Origin: Kriegella aquimaris
Lineage (GTDB): Bacteria > Bacteroidota > Bacteroidia > Flavobacteriales > Flavobacteriaceae
NCBI RefSeq assembly: GCF_900103215.1
Contig: NZ_FNGV01000006.1
Coordinates: 1 to 64,000 of the forward strand
Reading direction: 5' to 3'
Length of the DNA stretch: 64,000 bases
Shown: piece by piece, positions 7,124 to 16,247 of the stretch
How the letters are laid out: each line of letters starts with the position of its first letter
Numbering within the stretch: position 1 is the first letter of the stretch
Position numbers and translations under genes: made by a program
Notes under the pieces: model-generated
The model's database searches: none
What the model saw: only the letters and a program-made list of their open reading frames with translations
Told to the model about the DNA's origin: nothing

Positions 7124-7768
7124 ATGGCAGAAAAAATAAAATTAGATATCATATCGGATGTTGTATGCCCATGGTGTACCATTGGCTATAAACGTCTTGA
7201 GCGCGCCATTTCTGAAATGGGTGTCGCAGATAAAATTGAGATCGAGTGGCAGCCCTTTGAGTTGAATCCTCATATGCCGGTAGAAGGTGAAAATGTAATC
7301 GAACATATTGCCAACAAATATGGCTCGACGCTCGACCAACAAAGAGAATCGCAAGAGCACATGAAAGATGTCGGGGAAGAGCTCGGTTTTACCTTCGATT
7401 ATTTTGATGATATGAGAATTGTAAATACTAGGGATGCACATGTGCTACTTGATTATGCCAAAGAAAATGGTAAGCAGACCGAATTGAAAATGCGTTTGGT
7501 CGCCGCTTTCTTTAGCGAACGAAAAGATGTATCCGACCGAGAAGTTTTGGCCCAAGAATTAAAGGCGGTAGGGTTGAATGTGAAAGAAGGGATGTCTCGA
7601 TTGGACGATGACAGTGCGCGTTATGAGGTGACTTCTAAAGAGCAGTATTGGCAAGGTCTTGGAGTATCATCAGTGCCTACCTTTGTATTCGATAAAAAAA
7701 GTGCACTTACCGGAGCACAGCCTGTAGATGTTTTCAAACAAGTTTTGACAGAGTTGCTAGAGAAATAA
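7124..7768 (+). CDS. DsbA-family oxidoreductase (FrnE-like)
   Basis: A thioredoxin-fold protein of 214 residues, without a signal peptide, so cytosolic. The active site CPWC is at residues 15-18 in ISDVVCPWCTIGYKRL. An inserted helical domain follows, then the cis-Pro loop in GVSSVPTFVFDKK. This matches FrnE/polyketide 2-hydroxychromene-type DsbA relatives, which are disulfide isomerases or reductases in oxidative-stress and aromatic-compound settings. The closing ALTGAQPVDVFKQVL is the usual C-terminal helix. It sits in the run after TetR and EthD, which supports a thiol-redox role. No second cysteine pair is apparent. Substrate not predictable. Confidence 0.88.
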   Translation: MAEKIKLDIISDVVCPWCTIGYKRLERAISEMGVADKIEIEWQPFELNPHMPVEGENVIEHIANKYGSTLDQQRESQEHMKDVGEELGFTFDYFDDMRIVNTRDAHVLLDYAKENGKQTELKMRLVAAFFSERKDVSDREVLAQELKAVGLNVKEGMSRLDDDSARYEVTSKEQYWQGLGVSSVPTFVFDKKSALTGAQPVDVFKQVLTELLEK

Positions 7769-7900
7769 CCTTTGGTCAATATTACCTTGACGATGGTAGT
7801 TCTGGGAAAGTTTGATGTCGATGATCCGGTGGAAGTAATTTCATTTGAGTCAAGGCTCCAATGACGACTGTTTTAAAAAAAATCAAAATTTTAACTTGAA

Positions 7901-8626
7901 ATGAAAAATGATAACCAAAGCGCTATGCAAAAGGAAGGTGTTAGAGCAATACGACCTAAAGTATTATTCTTTGATGTCAACGAGTCTCTTTTAGATTTAG
8001 GGAACTTGAAAAAGAGTATTGGAAAAGCTTTGGGGGGAAGAGAAGATTTGTCGCCCTTATGGTTCACCACAATGCTCCAATATTCACTGGTGTCGACGAC
8101 TGCGGGTCAATATATAGATTTCGGGGCAATAGGTGCGGCTACCTTGAGAATGGTTGCAGCCAATCACGATATACAGCTGACTGAGCGTGAGGCCAAGGAA
8201 GCGTTAAGTCCGCTTCGTTCCCTTCCTTCGCATCCCGAAGTTAAGGAAGCATTGCGAAATCTACGAAATGCGGGTTACAAATTGGTTTCATTGACCAATT
8301 CATCGAACGAAGGTGTTGCCATGCAATTTGAAAATGCGGGATTGACCGATTTTTTCGATGAAAGCTTAAGTATTGAGGATGTTGGAAAATACAAGCCACA
8401 TAGCGATGTCTATGATTGGGCCGCTAAAAAAATTGGTGTGCAACCCCACGAATGTTTGATGATTGCCGCCCATGGGTGGGACATTGCTGGAGCGCTTTGG
8501 GCAGGCTGGCGCGGTGCTTTTATAGCCCGACGGGGACAACAAATGTATCCCTTGGCGCCGCTTCCAGAGATAACCGAACCCGATCTTTTGAAAATTTCCG
8601 AGAAGCTTATCACCTTAAAAAATTAA
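7901..8626 (+). CDS. Haloacid dehalogenase, type II (HAD superfamily)
   Basis: A HAD hydrolase of 241 residues. Motif I is FFDVNESLLDL, with the nucleophile Asp 25; the DVNES form is typical of L-2-haloacid dehalogenases rather than phosphatases (DxDGT). Motif II is SLTNSS, motif III Lys is in VGKYKPHSDVYDWAAKK, and motif IV is represented by IAAHGWDIAGALWAGWRGAFI, all close to characterised type II dehalogenases. These enzymes hydrolyse 2-haloalkanoic acids, such as chloroacetate, to hydroxyacids. The neighbouring DsbA/EthD genes and the marine setting, where halogenated organics are common, fit. Two candidate starts exist (7901 and 7925); the first is used. A candidate promoter for the next gene follows the stop. 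Confidence 0.87.
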   Translation: MKNDNQSAMQKEGVRAIRPKVLFFDVNESLLDLGNLKKSIGKALGGREDLSPLWFTTMLQYSLVSTTAGQYIDFGAIGAATLRMVAANHDIQLTEREAKEALSPLRSLPSHPEVKEALRNLRNAGYKLVSLTNSSNEGVAMQFENAGLTDFFDESLSIEDVGKYKPHSDVYDWAAKKIGVQPHECLMIAAHGWDIAGALWAGWRGAFIARRGQQMYPLAPLPEITEPDLLKISEKLITLKN

Positions 8627-8669
8627 GTGATAATATTGGCTTGGTTCGAGGAACTTGAAAAATGCCCAT

Positions 8670-8677
8670 TACCTTTG
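8670..8677 (+). promoter_or_regulatory. Candidate -7 box upstream of fabF
   Basis: TACCTTTG fits TAnnTTTG and lies 77 bp before the ATG at 8755. No good -33 partner was found, so support is limited. Confidence 0.35.
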
Positions 8678-8754
8678 TTCGTTTTATAAGCAAGAGAGAA
8701 TAACCAAAACAATGGCGTGTCACCCTGCAGAAGAACAGATATAATCTCAAAAGT

Positions 8755-9996
8755 ATGAAAAGAGTAGTTGTAACAGGATTGGGAGCTTTGACTCCGATTG
8801 GAAATTCAGTGGATGAATTCTGGAAAAACGCTGTTAGCGGAAAGAGCGGTGCTTCGAAAATTACCAAGTTCGATGCTTCACGGTTTAAAACCACCTTTGC
8901 TTCTGAAGTAAAGGATTTTAGTCCTGAAAAGTATCTCGATCGCAATGAAATTAAGCGGAGTGATCTTTTTACGCAATATGCCATTTACGCCGCATCCGAA
9001 GCAATAAACGATAGTGGTCTGAATATCGAAAGTATGTCACCTTTTGATTTGGGTGTCATTTGGGGAACCGGCCAAGGAGGCATGAAAACTTTTGAGGATG
9101 AAGTGGAGAATTATATTGAAAATGGTAAAAACCCACGGTTTAGTCCCTTCTTGATTCCGAAATTACTTCCGAATATGGCGTCAGGGCTGATATCAATGAA
9201 ATTTGGACTTATGGGAATCAACTATACTGCAGTATCGGCTTGTGCTTCATCAAGTTCTGCTATAATGGATGCGTTCAATTATATCCGTTTGAACAAGGCC
9301 AAGGTAATCGTTACCGGTGGATCGGAAGCTCCAATAACCGATGCTTCGGTAGGAGGCTTTAGCTCGATGAAAGCGATGTCAACCAGAAATGACGAACCAC
9401 AACAGGCTTCAAGACCTTTTGATGTTGACCGAGACGGCTTTGTGATGGGGGAAGGTGCCGGCGCATTGATTCTTGAGGAATATGAACATGCCAAGAAACG
9501 AGGTGCAAAGATTTATGCGGAAATTGGGGGAGCGGCTATGACAGCAGATGCCTACCATATCTCAGCAACGCACCCAGAGGGTATAGGGGCATCAAAAGCT
9601 ATGCAATTGGCAATGGAAGAAGCGGGAATTGACACAGCTGAGGTGAACTATTTGAATACGCATGCGACTTCCACCCCCGTCGGGGATCTAAGCGAGATAA
9701 AAGCGGTAAACGCTACCTTCAAAAATCAATTCGCGAACTTGAAAATAAGTGCAACAAAATCAATGACAGGTCATTTACTGGGTGCGGCAGGTGCTGTTGA
9801 AGCTATTTTATCGATTAAGGCAATTCAAAATAATATTATTCCCCCGACTATAAATACCGTTATAATTGATCCAGAAATTCCGAGTTCAATGCCGATAGTG
9901 ACTCAAGAAGCTATAGATTTCAAAGTAGAAGTCGCCATGAGCAATACTTTCGGTTTTGGTGGGCACAATGCAACAACCGTTTTTAAAAAGATTTAA
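8755..9996 (+). CDS. Beta-ketoacyl-ACP synthase II (FabF-type)
   Basis: An enzyme of 413 residues with a complete FabF layout: start MKRVVVTGLGALTPIGNSV, catalytic Cys 163 in VSACASSSSA, first His in NTHATSTPVGD, second His in KSMTGHLLGAAGA, and the closing FGFGGHN loop. It condenses malonyl-ACP with acyl-ACP in fatty acid elongation. The usual housekeeping copy lies next to acpP and rnc; here no such neighbours exist, so this is probably an additional FabF, perhaps for a special lipid or for stress. It starts 128 bp after the dehalogenase behind its own candidate promoter and ends 88 bp from the convergent namZ. All catalytic residues are present. Confidence 0.92.
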   Translation: MKRVVVTGLGALTPIGNSVDEFWKNAVSGKSGASKITKFDASRFKTTFASEVKDFSPEKYLDRNEIKRSDLFTQYAIYAASEAINDSGLNIESMSPFDLGVIWGTGQGGMKTFEDEVENYIENGKNPRFSPFLIPKLLPNMASGLISMKFGLMGINYTAVSACASSSSAIMDAFNYIRLNKAKVIVTGGSEAPITDASVGGFSSMKAMSTRNDEPQQASRPFDVDRDGFVMGEGAGALILEEYEHAKKRGAKIYAEIGGAAMTADAYHISATHPEGIGASKAMQLAMEEAGIDTAEVNYLNTHATSTPVGDLSEIKAVNATFKNQFANLKISATKSMTGHLLGAAGAVEAILSIKAIQNNIIPPTINTVIIDPEIPSSMPIVTQEAIDFKVEVAMSNTFGFGGHNATTVFKKI

Positions 9997-10084
9997 GTAT
10001 CAGGGCTATCGATAAAAGACCCCACATGGAATCAAAAAATAAAATCAAACCAAGGGCCCTTTCCTGAATTGGGAAGCTTAACTT

Positions 10085-11347
10085 TTACAACGGATAGATC
10101 AAATAATTTTCCCTTATCTTTTTGAAAGCCTCCAATTGAGGTTGCCATGTGGCCTTGATATCCTCTTCTGTAAGTCCCGCTTCGATTTGTTGTTGCAATT
10201 TTTTAGTGCCGGCATGTTTGGTGAACCCACTGGTTAGAAAGAATTTTCCTTTTTGTATGGTGTTGTTATAAGCGTCCATCAACCATTTTAGGGAAACCTC
10301 GTTTATTCTAGGGAGTTCCGATAAATCTTTTCCAAAACACTTTTTGCCATTTTCTTTTGGGGTTTTAGAACCAAAATTTGGTTGGGGGGTATAGGTGAAA
10401 TTATACTGTGTGCTATCTAAAAAGGAAGCGCCATAACGTTGAAACTGGAATTCTGTACCCCGACCTGCATTAATGTTGGTGCCTTCAAAAAGCCCTAAAC
10501 TCGGGTATAAGTTTATGGAAACGTCATTCGGTAGGTTGGGTGAGGGGCGAATTGGCAGACTGTATTCCATACTATGGGTATAATTTTCTAAAGGTACAAC
10601 GGTGAGGTTTGCCTTTTTTCCTCCCTCAAGCCATCCCTCTTCATTGATCATTTTGCCATATTCTCCAATGGTCATTCCGTAAACCAAAGGAATCTCGGTC
10701 ATACCCAGAAATCCGGTATGTGCTTTCTCCATCGTTGGGCCATCAACATATTGGCCGTTTGGGTTGGGCCTGTCTAGAACCACTAAGGGTATGTCATTTT
10801 CCGCGCAGGCCTCCATAACCAATTGCAAGGTGGCGATATAGGTGTAAAAACGAACGCCTACATCTTGAATGTCAAAAAGAACAACATCTAAATCTTTAAG
10901 CTGCTCACTTGAAGGTTTTCGGTTTTTCCCATATAGGGAAATTAAAGGCAGACCCGTTTTTTGATCGGTGCCATCAGCAACCTTCTCACCGGCATCCGCT
11001 TGGCCACGGAAACCATGTTCGGGTGCAAATACCTTTTGAATATTCATATCCAGGGCCAACAAAGAGTCGACCAGATGGGTAAATCCCTTTTCCTTTTGGA
11101 TTTCATTATCGGATGTAAAGATTACACTCGTCTGGTTCGCTACTACGCCTATTTTTTTACCCTTTAAAAAAGGAAGATAAGTGCTCACTCGGTTAGCACC
11201 GACCACGATTTTGGGTTGAGGTTTAACCGCTGTTTGCACCTCGGTCATCTGCTCCTTCGATTTAGGTGTAGGAGCATGGTTTCCACAAGCTAAAAGTGAG
11301 AAAACCGACAATAAAACTGTACTTTTGAAATTAGACAAAAATGGCAT
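10085..11347 (-). CDS. namZ: Exo-beta-N-acetylmuramidase NamZ (DUF1343, GH171), lipoprotein
   Basis: A lipoprotein of 420 residues, with lipobox Cys 21 in SLLACGN. The DUF1343 core is complete: GKKIGVVANQTSV, KVFAPEHGFRGQADAGE, GLPLISLYG, VVLFDIQDVGVRFYTYIATL, VLDRPNPNG, GMTIGEYGKMINEEGWL, and NLYPSLGLFEGTNINAGRGTE. Members are exo-acting muramidases that release N-acetylmuramate from the non-reducing end of peptidoglycan fragments (GH171). It should work on the periplasmic side of the envelope in cell-wall recycling. Its ATG is only 3 bp from the start codon of the divergent permease, so its promoter must lie within that gene. It converges with fabF on the other side. Confidence 0.92.
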   Translation of the reverse strand: MPFLSNFKSTVLLSVFSLLACGNHAPTPKSKEQMTEVQTAVKPQPKIVVGANRVSTYLPFLKGKKIGVVANQTSVIFTSDNEIQKEKGFTHLVDSLLALDMNIQKVFAPEHGFRGQADAGEKVADGTDQKTGLPLISLYGKNRKPSSEQLKDLDVVLFDIQDVGVRFYTYIATLQLVMEACAENDIPLVVLDRPNPNGQYVDGPTMEKAHTGFLGMTEIPLVYGMTIGEYGKMINEEGWLEGGKKANLTVVPLENYTHSMEYSLPIRPSPNLPNDVSINLYPSLGLFEGTNINAGRGTEFQFQRYGASFLDSTQYNFTYTPQPNFGSKTPKENGKKCFGKDLSELPRINEVSLKWLMDAYNNTIQKGKFFLTSGFTKHAGTKKLQQQIEAGLTEEDIKATWQPQLEAFKKIRENYLIYPL

Positions 11348-11350
11348 AGG

Positions 11351-12592
11351 TTGAATTTAGAATATTTTATAGCCAAGCGACTTATTACGGGCAGTGATCA
11401 TAAAATTAGCATATCCGCCCCAATAATAAAAATAGCAATTTCGGCAATAGCTCTAGGAATTATTATGATGCTCATTGCCATCGCTACCGGCGTTGGTCTA
11501 AAGAATAAAATCAGGGACAAAGTAACGGCATTTAATGGGCACATTCAAATCTATAATTACGATAATAATAATTCAGAAGTTTCCGTCGTACCCGTTGACC
11601 TGAACCAAGATTTTTATCCGGAGTTTAAATCGGTCGATGGGGTAGCACATGTGCAGGCGGTGGCTAGTAAGGCGGGTTTCATACGTACCGAAGAAACTTT
11701 TGAAGGTATAATCGCCAAAGGGGTAGGCCCTAATTATAATTGGAATGCTTTTGAAGAATTCTTGGTCGAAGGCAAGCTTCCCAACTATTCAGGGGAGCTT
11801 AATGATGATGTACTCATATCGAGCATCATGGCGAATCGCTTGCAACTTCATTTGGGCGACTCTTTCTTCGCTTTTTTTATAAAGGATGGTGACCCTTCAA
11901 AGGCACCCAACCAACGGAAATTCAATATCGTTGGCATTTATGATAGTGGTTTTGAAGAGTTGGACGGACTTTACGTATTTATCGATATTCGCCATATTCA
12001 ACGCATGAATAAATGGGAGCCGAATCAGGTAGGTAATTTTGAAGTGTTTTTAGACGATTTTGAAGACATAGAAGAAAAAGGCAGGGAGATTCATGGACGC
12101 ACAATTTCTACATTGGATACACGTACGGTAGAAGATAAATACTATAATATTTTCGAGTGGATCAGCCTTTTTGATTTTAATATAGCCCTCATCATTGGTA
12201 TTATGATCATTGTAGGCGGAATTAATATGATTACCGCTTTGTTGGTGTTGATTTTAGAGCGTACCCAAATGATCGGTATCTTAAAAGCCATGGGGGCATC
12301 CAATTGGAGCGTTCGGAAGATATTTTTATACAATGCCGCCTATCTTATCGGAGTAGGCTTGTTATGGGGTAACCTTATTGCCCTTTCTATAATATGGGTA
12401 CAACATAAATTCCGCCTATTCAAGTTTCCGAATCCTCAAGAATATTATATTGAATATATACCGGTGCATATCGACTTTTACTCGGTTCTACTTTTGAATA
12501 TCGGCGTGTTGCTGCTCTGTTTGTTGATGCTTTTGTTGCCCTCTTATATCGTTACAAAAATTACTCCGGTCAAGGCCATTAAATTTGAGTGA
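11351..12592 (+). CDS. FtsX-like ABC transporter permease (LolC/LolE family)
   Basis: A membrane protein of 413 residues started by TTG at 11351 (MNLEYFIAKRLI). That N-terminus is the family's normal one. The layout is one N-terminal transmembrane helix (about 24-48), a large periplasmic MacB/PCD-like domain (about 50-270), and three helices from 275 on, including the FtsX core ...ILERTQMIGILKAMGAS. Such permeases extract lipoproteins from the inner membrane together with LolD and LolA. The ATPase is not in the window; in this phylum it often lies elsewhere. The start codon is 3 bp from that of the divergent namZ. Co-directional with the cysteine-synthase gene that starts 54 bp after its stop, but that gene has its own candidate promoter. 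Confidence 0.88.
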   Translation: MNLEYFIAKRLITGSDHKISISAPIIKIAISAIALGIIMMLIAIATGVGLKNKIRDKVTAFNGHIQIYNYDNNNSEVSVVPVDLNQDFYPEFKSVDGVAHVQAVASKAGFIRTEETFEGIIAKGVGPNYNWNAFEEFLVEGKLPNYSGELNDDVLISSIMANRLQLHLGDSFFAFFIKDGDPSKAPNQRKFNIVGIYDSGFEELDGLYVFIDIRHIQRMNKWEPNQVGNFEVFLDDFEDIEEKGREIHGRTISTLDTRTVEDKYYNIFEWISLFDFNIALIIGIMIIVGGINMITALLVLILERTQMIGILKAMGASNWSVRKIFLYNAAYLIGVGLLWGNLIALSIIWVQHKFRLFKFPNPQEYYIEYIPVHIDFYSVLLLNIGVLLLCLLMLLLPSYIVTKITPVKAIKFE

Positions 12593-12629
12593 TGAGATAC
12601 GGTAGCCGTAAATAGTACAACTAAAAGTG

Positions 12630-12637
12630 TAACTTTG
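12630..12637 (+). promoter_or_regulatory. Candidate -7 box of the cysteine-synthase-family gene
   Basis: TAACTTTG matches TAnnTTTG exactly and lies 9 bp before the ATG at 12647. If used, transcription would start at or next to the start codon, making the mRNA nearly leaderless. It also explains why the upstream in-frame TTG (12635) is not the real start. Confidence 0.45.
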
Positions 12638-12646
12638 AAAGTGCAC

Positions 12647-13633
12647 ATGAAATACGCTAAAAACATACTTGAAACCATTGGCAATACACCTTTGGTGAAG
12701 TTAAATCGGCTTACTGCAGATTTACCTTGTATGGTTCTGGCAAAGTATGAAACTTTTAACCCTGGCAATTCGGTCAAAGACCGCATGGCGCTGCAAATGA
12801 TCGAAGATGCTGAGGAAAAAGGGCTTTTAAAACCTGGTGGTACTATTGTAGAAGGTACTTCGGGTAATACAGGAATGGGGTTGGCCATGGCAGCCACGGT
12901 AAAAGGCTACAAACTGATTTGTGTGATCAGCGATAAACAATCAAAAGAAAAAATTGACATTTTAAAGGCTATGGGCAGCGAGGTATATGTATGCCCTACC
13001 GATGTCTCTCCTGAAGATCCCCGCAGCTATTATTCCACGGCAAAACGATTGGCAAAGGAAATTCAAGGCGCGTGGTATGCCAATCAGTATGATAATTTAT
13101 CCAATACCAAAGCTCATTTTTCCAGTACGGGTCCCGAAATTTGGGAACAGACCGATGGCAAGATTACCCATTTTGTATCGGGTGTCGGTACAGGCGGAAC
13201 CATTTCGGGAGTAGGAAGTTACCTGAAATCAAAAAATCCGGATATTAAAATTTGGGGAATCGATACCTATGGTTCCGTTTTTAAAAAATACCACGAAACG
13301 GGTATTTTCGATAAGAATGAGATTTATCCCTATATCACAGAGGGCATAGGGGAAGACATTCTACCTAAAAATGTAAATTTTGAAATAATCGATGGCTTTA
13401 CCAAGGTCACCGATAAAGATGCCGCAGTTTATACACAACGTCTGGCACGCGAAGAAGCGATGTTCTTAGGGAATTCCGCGGGAGCGGCAATTAAAGGAGT
13501 ACTTCAGTTAAAAGAACATTTTACCAAAGATGATGTGGTCGTGGTTCTTTTTCATGATCACGGAAGTCGCTATGTTGGCAAGATGTTCAATGACGAATGG
13601 ATGCGGGAAAAAGGCTTTATAGATGAATCTTAA
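12647..13633 (+). CDS. PLP-dependent cysteine synthase / cystathionine beta-synthase-type enzyme
   Basis: An enzyme of 328 residues. Opening MKYAKNILETIGNTPLVKLN and the PLP lysine in NPGNSVKDRMA place it in the O-acetylserine sulfhydrylase/CBS fold. TSGNTGMGLAMAA is the substrate loop, GVGTGGTISG the phosphate-binding loop, and GNSAGAA the late Ser motif. The C-terminus ends HDHGSRYVGKMFNDEWM, which is typical of cystathionine beta-synthase-type catalytic domains; no CBS regulatory domains follow. It therefore makes cysteine from sulfide or cystathionine from homocysteine and serine. An aldose epimerase starts 15 bp downstream. Which of the two reactions is used cannot be decided from sequence. 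Confidence 0.9.
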   Translation: MKYAKNILETIGNTPLVKLNRLTADLPCMVLAKYETFNPGNSVKDRMALQMIEDAEEKGLLKPGGTIVEGTSGNTGMGLAMAATVKGYKLICVISDKQSKEKIDILKAMGSEVYVCPTDVSPEDPRSYYSTAKRLAKEIQGAWYANQYDNLSNTKAHFSSTGPEIWEQTDGKITHFVSGVGTGGTISGVGSYLKSKNPDIKIWGIDTYGSVFKKYHETGIFDKNEIYPYITEGIGEDILPKNVNFEIIDGFTKVTDKDAAVYTQRLAREEAMFLGNSAGAAIKGVLQLKEHFTKDDVVVVLFHDHGSRYVGKMFNDEWMREKGFIDES

Positions 13634-13648
13634 ATAGGAATTAAAACT

Positions 13649-14428
13649 ATGGTTACGCTTACTATTGGAAATCAAAAAGTGAAAATAGACGCTGGGGAAC
13701 TGGTTAGTTATTCGGTAGAAGGTCACGAATATATCCACCAAAAGGGAAATCCGGGATGGCGTAATGCCGATACCGAAATGTTTCCTATTATCGGTCCCAC
13801 ATCGGAAGCTAATTTTCGAGTGCATACGCCTAAAGGGAATGCCGTTCAGGATCAGCATGGTTTATTGCGTGAGTTGCCTTATGTTTTGGAAGATTCATCC
13901 GAAGAACATGCTGTTTTTCAAAAGAAATATAAGGCGGATAGTAAAGTCGGAAATTCAAAATTTCCGAAGAAATCAACGGAAAAAGAACTGTTCTGGCCCT
14001 ATAACTTTCAATTTGAAAAACGTTTCGAATTAAAGGATGACCATCTTGAAATTACTTTTAATATTTCTGGTGATGAAGGTATGCCATTTATGTTGGGGTA
14101 CCATCCGGCATTTTTATTACAAACCGAAAATCCTATTATCGGTGCCAACAATCAAGTGATCACCTTGGAGGAGATTTTAGCCGTTGGTAGTAGGGCTTTG
14201 TATGTACCTGATTGTAGTGAAATTACGCTAAAGGATGAAAAAGGGCTTGCGATTAAAACCGAAGGTTTCGGACAGTTTATGCTCTGGACGGAAGTCACCA
14301 ATATGGTCTGCATTGAACCCATTAGCTTTTATCCCTATGCTGTTGAACAAGATCAATTAGATAAAGGGTTTGAATATTTGAAAGCCATCCCGAGGGAATT
14401 CAGGGTGTACTTAATACCGAATGGATAA
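13649..14428 (+). CDS. Aldose 1-epimerase-like protein
   Basis: A protein of 259 residues with the beta-sandwich of the galactose mutarotase superfamily. Visible elements are WRNADTEMFPIIGP near the start, the catalytic-region QDQHGLLRELP (with His), the second conserved His in MLGYHPAFLL, and a catalytic-region Glu in CIEPISFYPYA. Family members interconvert alpha and beta anomers of aldoses or act on hexose-6-phosphates. The protein is cytosolic (no signal). It begins 15 bp after the cysteine-synthase-family gene and probably shares its transcript. Length is somewhat shorter than GalM (about 340) and fits the YeaD/LacX-like branch, so its true substrate may be a phosphorylated or unusual sugar. 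Confidence 0.82.
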   Translation: MVTLTIGNQKVKIDAGELVSYSVEGHEYIHQKGNPGWRNADTEMFPIIGPTSEANFRVHTPKGNAVQDQHGLLRELPYVLEDSSEEHAVFQKKYKADSKVGNSKFPKKSTEKELFWPYNFQFEKRFELKDDHLEITFNISGDEGMPFMLGYHPAFLLQTENPIIGANNQVITLEEILAVGSRALYVPDCSEITLKDEKGLAIKTEGFGQFMLWTEVTNMVCIEPISFYPYAVEQDQLDKGFEYLKAIPREFRVYLIPNG

Positions 14429-14468
14429 GGTCGGATAAGAAGCGTAGAGCAGACTAAATATAAATCGG

Positions 14469-14897
14469 ATGGATGTCGTATCGATTTTATTGATTTTCAT
14501 TTTTATTATTCTTGCAGGTATCCATTTCAACTGGGCACTTGGAGGCAAATGGGGTATCGATATTACCCTACCTACGACTGCAGAGGGGCAACGTGTCTTG
14601 AATCCTAAGAAAATTGAAAGTGCTATCGTCGGAATGGGGTTGTTGTCATTCGGGTTGTTCTATTTATTCCGTTTGGAGCTTATGCCGATGTTACTGCCAG
14701 GCTGGACGATAAAGTATATTGGTTGGCTGGTCCCTTTGATCTTTTTAGCCAGAGCTATTGGCGATTTTAAATATGTTGGTTTTTTCAGGAAAATTAAAAA
14801 CACCGCCTTTTCAAAGGCTGATGCCAAGTACTTCTCACCCTTATGTGCATTGATCGGGTTACTCGCTTTAGGGGTTCAAATTACGGGATTGTCCTGA
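14469..14897 (+). CDS. DUF3995 integral membrane protein
   Basis: A protein of 142 residues with four predicted transmembrane helices (about 3-20, 54-72, 80-100, 120-140). The signature between helix 1 and 2, HFNWALGGKWGIDITLPT, and the RAIGDFKYVGFFRK stretch near the third helix are typical of DUF3995. The function of the family is unknown; it is widespread in Bacteroidota and Firmicutes as a small single-gene membrane protein. It starts 40 bp after the epimerase and may end that transcript. No signal peptide or charged extra domain is present. Confidence 0.8.
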   Translation: MDVVSILLIFIFIILAGIHFNWALGGKWGIDITLPTTAEGQRVLNPKKIESAIVGMGLLSFGLFYLFRLELMPMLLPGWTIKYIGWLVPLIFLARAIGDFKYVGFFRKIKNTAFSKADAKYFSPLCALIGLLALGVQITGLS

Positions 14898-14972
14898 TTT
14901 TATATTGCAATGGTCGAGAAGGCACAAGTGATGATATGATACGGGTCATAAATATTTTTAAATATTTAGTAC

Positions 14973-14980
14973 TAAATTTG
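14973..14980 (+). promoter_or_regulatory. Candidate -7 box of the di-haem peroxidase gene
   Basis: TAAATTTG fits TAnnTTTG and lies 67 bp before the ATG at 15048, in the only AT-rich gap between the DUF3995 gene and the peroxidase. Confidence 0.35.
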
Positions 14981-15047
14981 TTAAGTTTCGCCTAGAGCTT
15001 GAAGAAGCCTAAGATTGCAAAAAGCCACTGAATATAGTTTGCTTGTT

Positions 15048-16229
15048 ATGAAAAGGATAGCTTTTATTGCCGTTTTATTTATTATGGGGCCTTTATTGGT
15101 AAACTGTTCTGATGAGAAATCTAAAAAGGCAAAAAAAAAGGAGATTGCCAAAGTCTCTACGACCATAACGGCACTTCCTGAAGTTGTAACTCCGCCTGAT
15201 GATAATCCTGCTACAAAGGCCAAAGAAGAATTGGGAAAATTGCTTTTTTATGACCCCATCTTATCAGGAGACAAAGATGTAGCCTGCGTTACCTGCCATC
15301 ATCCAAATACCGGGTATGCTGAATTTCTCGATATTTCTATCGGTCCGAATGCAAAAGGTCTTGGTAGTAAAAGGCGTTTCAATAGTCCGAACGACATTCC
15401 CCATGTAAAGCGGAATGCCCCGACCATATTAAATTCAGCTTTTAACGGTATTGATACATACAACAGGTATGACTCTGAGAATGCCCCTATGTTTTGGGAT
15501 AACAGGGTGAAAAGTCTTGAAAAGCAATCCCTAGAGCCGATCAAAGCCTTGGAAGAGATGCGGGGACATGGGTATAAAGACACTGAAATATTAGATGTCG
15601 TCATCGATCGTTTGCGACAAATACCAGAGTACCGTGAGTTGTTTGAATTGGCGTTTGGTGACTCGAACAGCATTACGATCGAGAATTTAGGAAAGGCTAT
15701 CGCAGCTTTCGAACGTACTTTGATTACCAACAATACCCGTTTTGACCAATACATGCGAGGTGATAATGATGCCATCCTTATTTCTGAAAAAGAGGGTTTT
15801 GAGCTTTTTAAGGAAGTAGGATGTGCAAACTGTCATAACGGTCCGATGCTATCCGATTATAAAATACATGTACTCGGAACTCCTGAAAATGGCAAACTGC
15901 CCAACCCCGACGGTGGTGTCAAAGATAGTTTCGGTTTTCGCACCCCAACTTTGCGAAATTTGCGTTTTACCGCACCATATATGCATAACGGAAGTCTGAA
16001 AACATTGAAACGCGTATTGGAGTTTTATGAAGATATAGCCAATGGGAAACAACGAAACCCGCATGTGTCAAAAGAAGAATACGATCCTCTTGTAAAAGAG
16101 CTTGAACTCAGCGTAAAAGAGATGTCGTTGATTATATCATTTATGAATACTTTGAACGACGACGATTTCGACAAAGAAATACCTGAAAAAGTGCCCAGTG
16201 GTTTGCCCGTGGGTGGAAATATTCAGTAA
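15048..16229 (+). CDS. Di-haem cytochrome c peroxidase, lipoprotein (MauG/CcpA family)
   Basis: A protein of 393 residues from the ATG at 15048, which starts a lipoprotein signal ending LLVNC. The frame is open from a TTG at 15015, but that is not needed. Two haem c motifs are present, CVTCH (80-84) and CANCH (259-263), the hallmark of di-haem peroxidases. Family segments include GKLLFYDPILSGD, NAPTILNSAFN, MFWDNRVKSLEKQSLEPI, FERTLITNNTRFD and FRTPTLRNLRFTAPYMHNGSL. It should reduce H2O2 to water in the periplasm with electrons from a cytochrome. It lies 31 bp before a SulP transporter, which has its own candidate -7 box in the gap. Confidence 0.92.
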   Translation: MKRIAFIAVLFIMGPLLVNCSDEKSKKAKKKEIAKVSTTITALPEVVTPPDDNPATKAKEELGKLLFYDPILSGDKDVACVTCHHPNTGYAEFLDISIGPNAKGLGSKRRFNSPNDIPHVKRNAPTILNSAFNGIDTYNRYDSENAPMFWDNRVKSLEKQSLEPIKALEEMRGHGYKDTEILDVVIDRLRQIPEYRELFELAFGDSNSITIENLGKAIAAFERTLITNNTRFDQYMRGDNDAILISEKEGFELFKEVGCANCHNGPMLSDYKIHVLGTPENGKLPNPDGGVKDSFGFRTPTLRNLRFTAPYMHNGSLKTLKRVLEFYEDIANGKQRNPHVSKEEYDPLVKELELSVKEMSLIISFMNTLNDDDFDKEIPEKVPSGLPVGGNIQ

Positions 16230-16247
16230 CGATGTAGTAGGTTTGGT

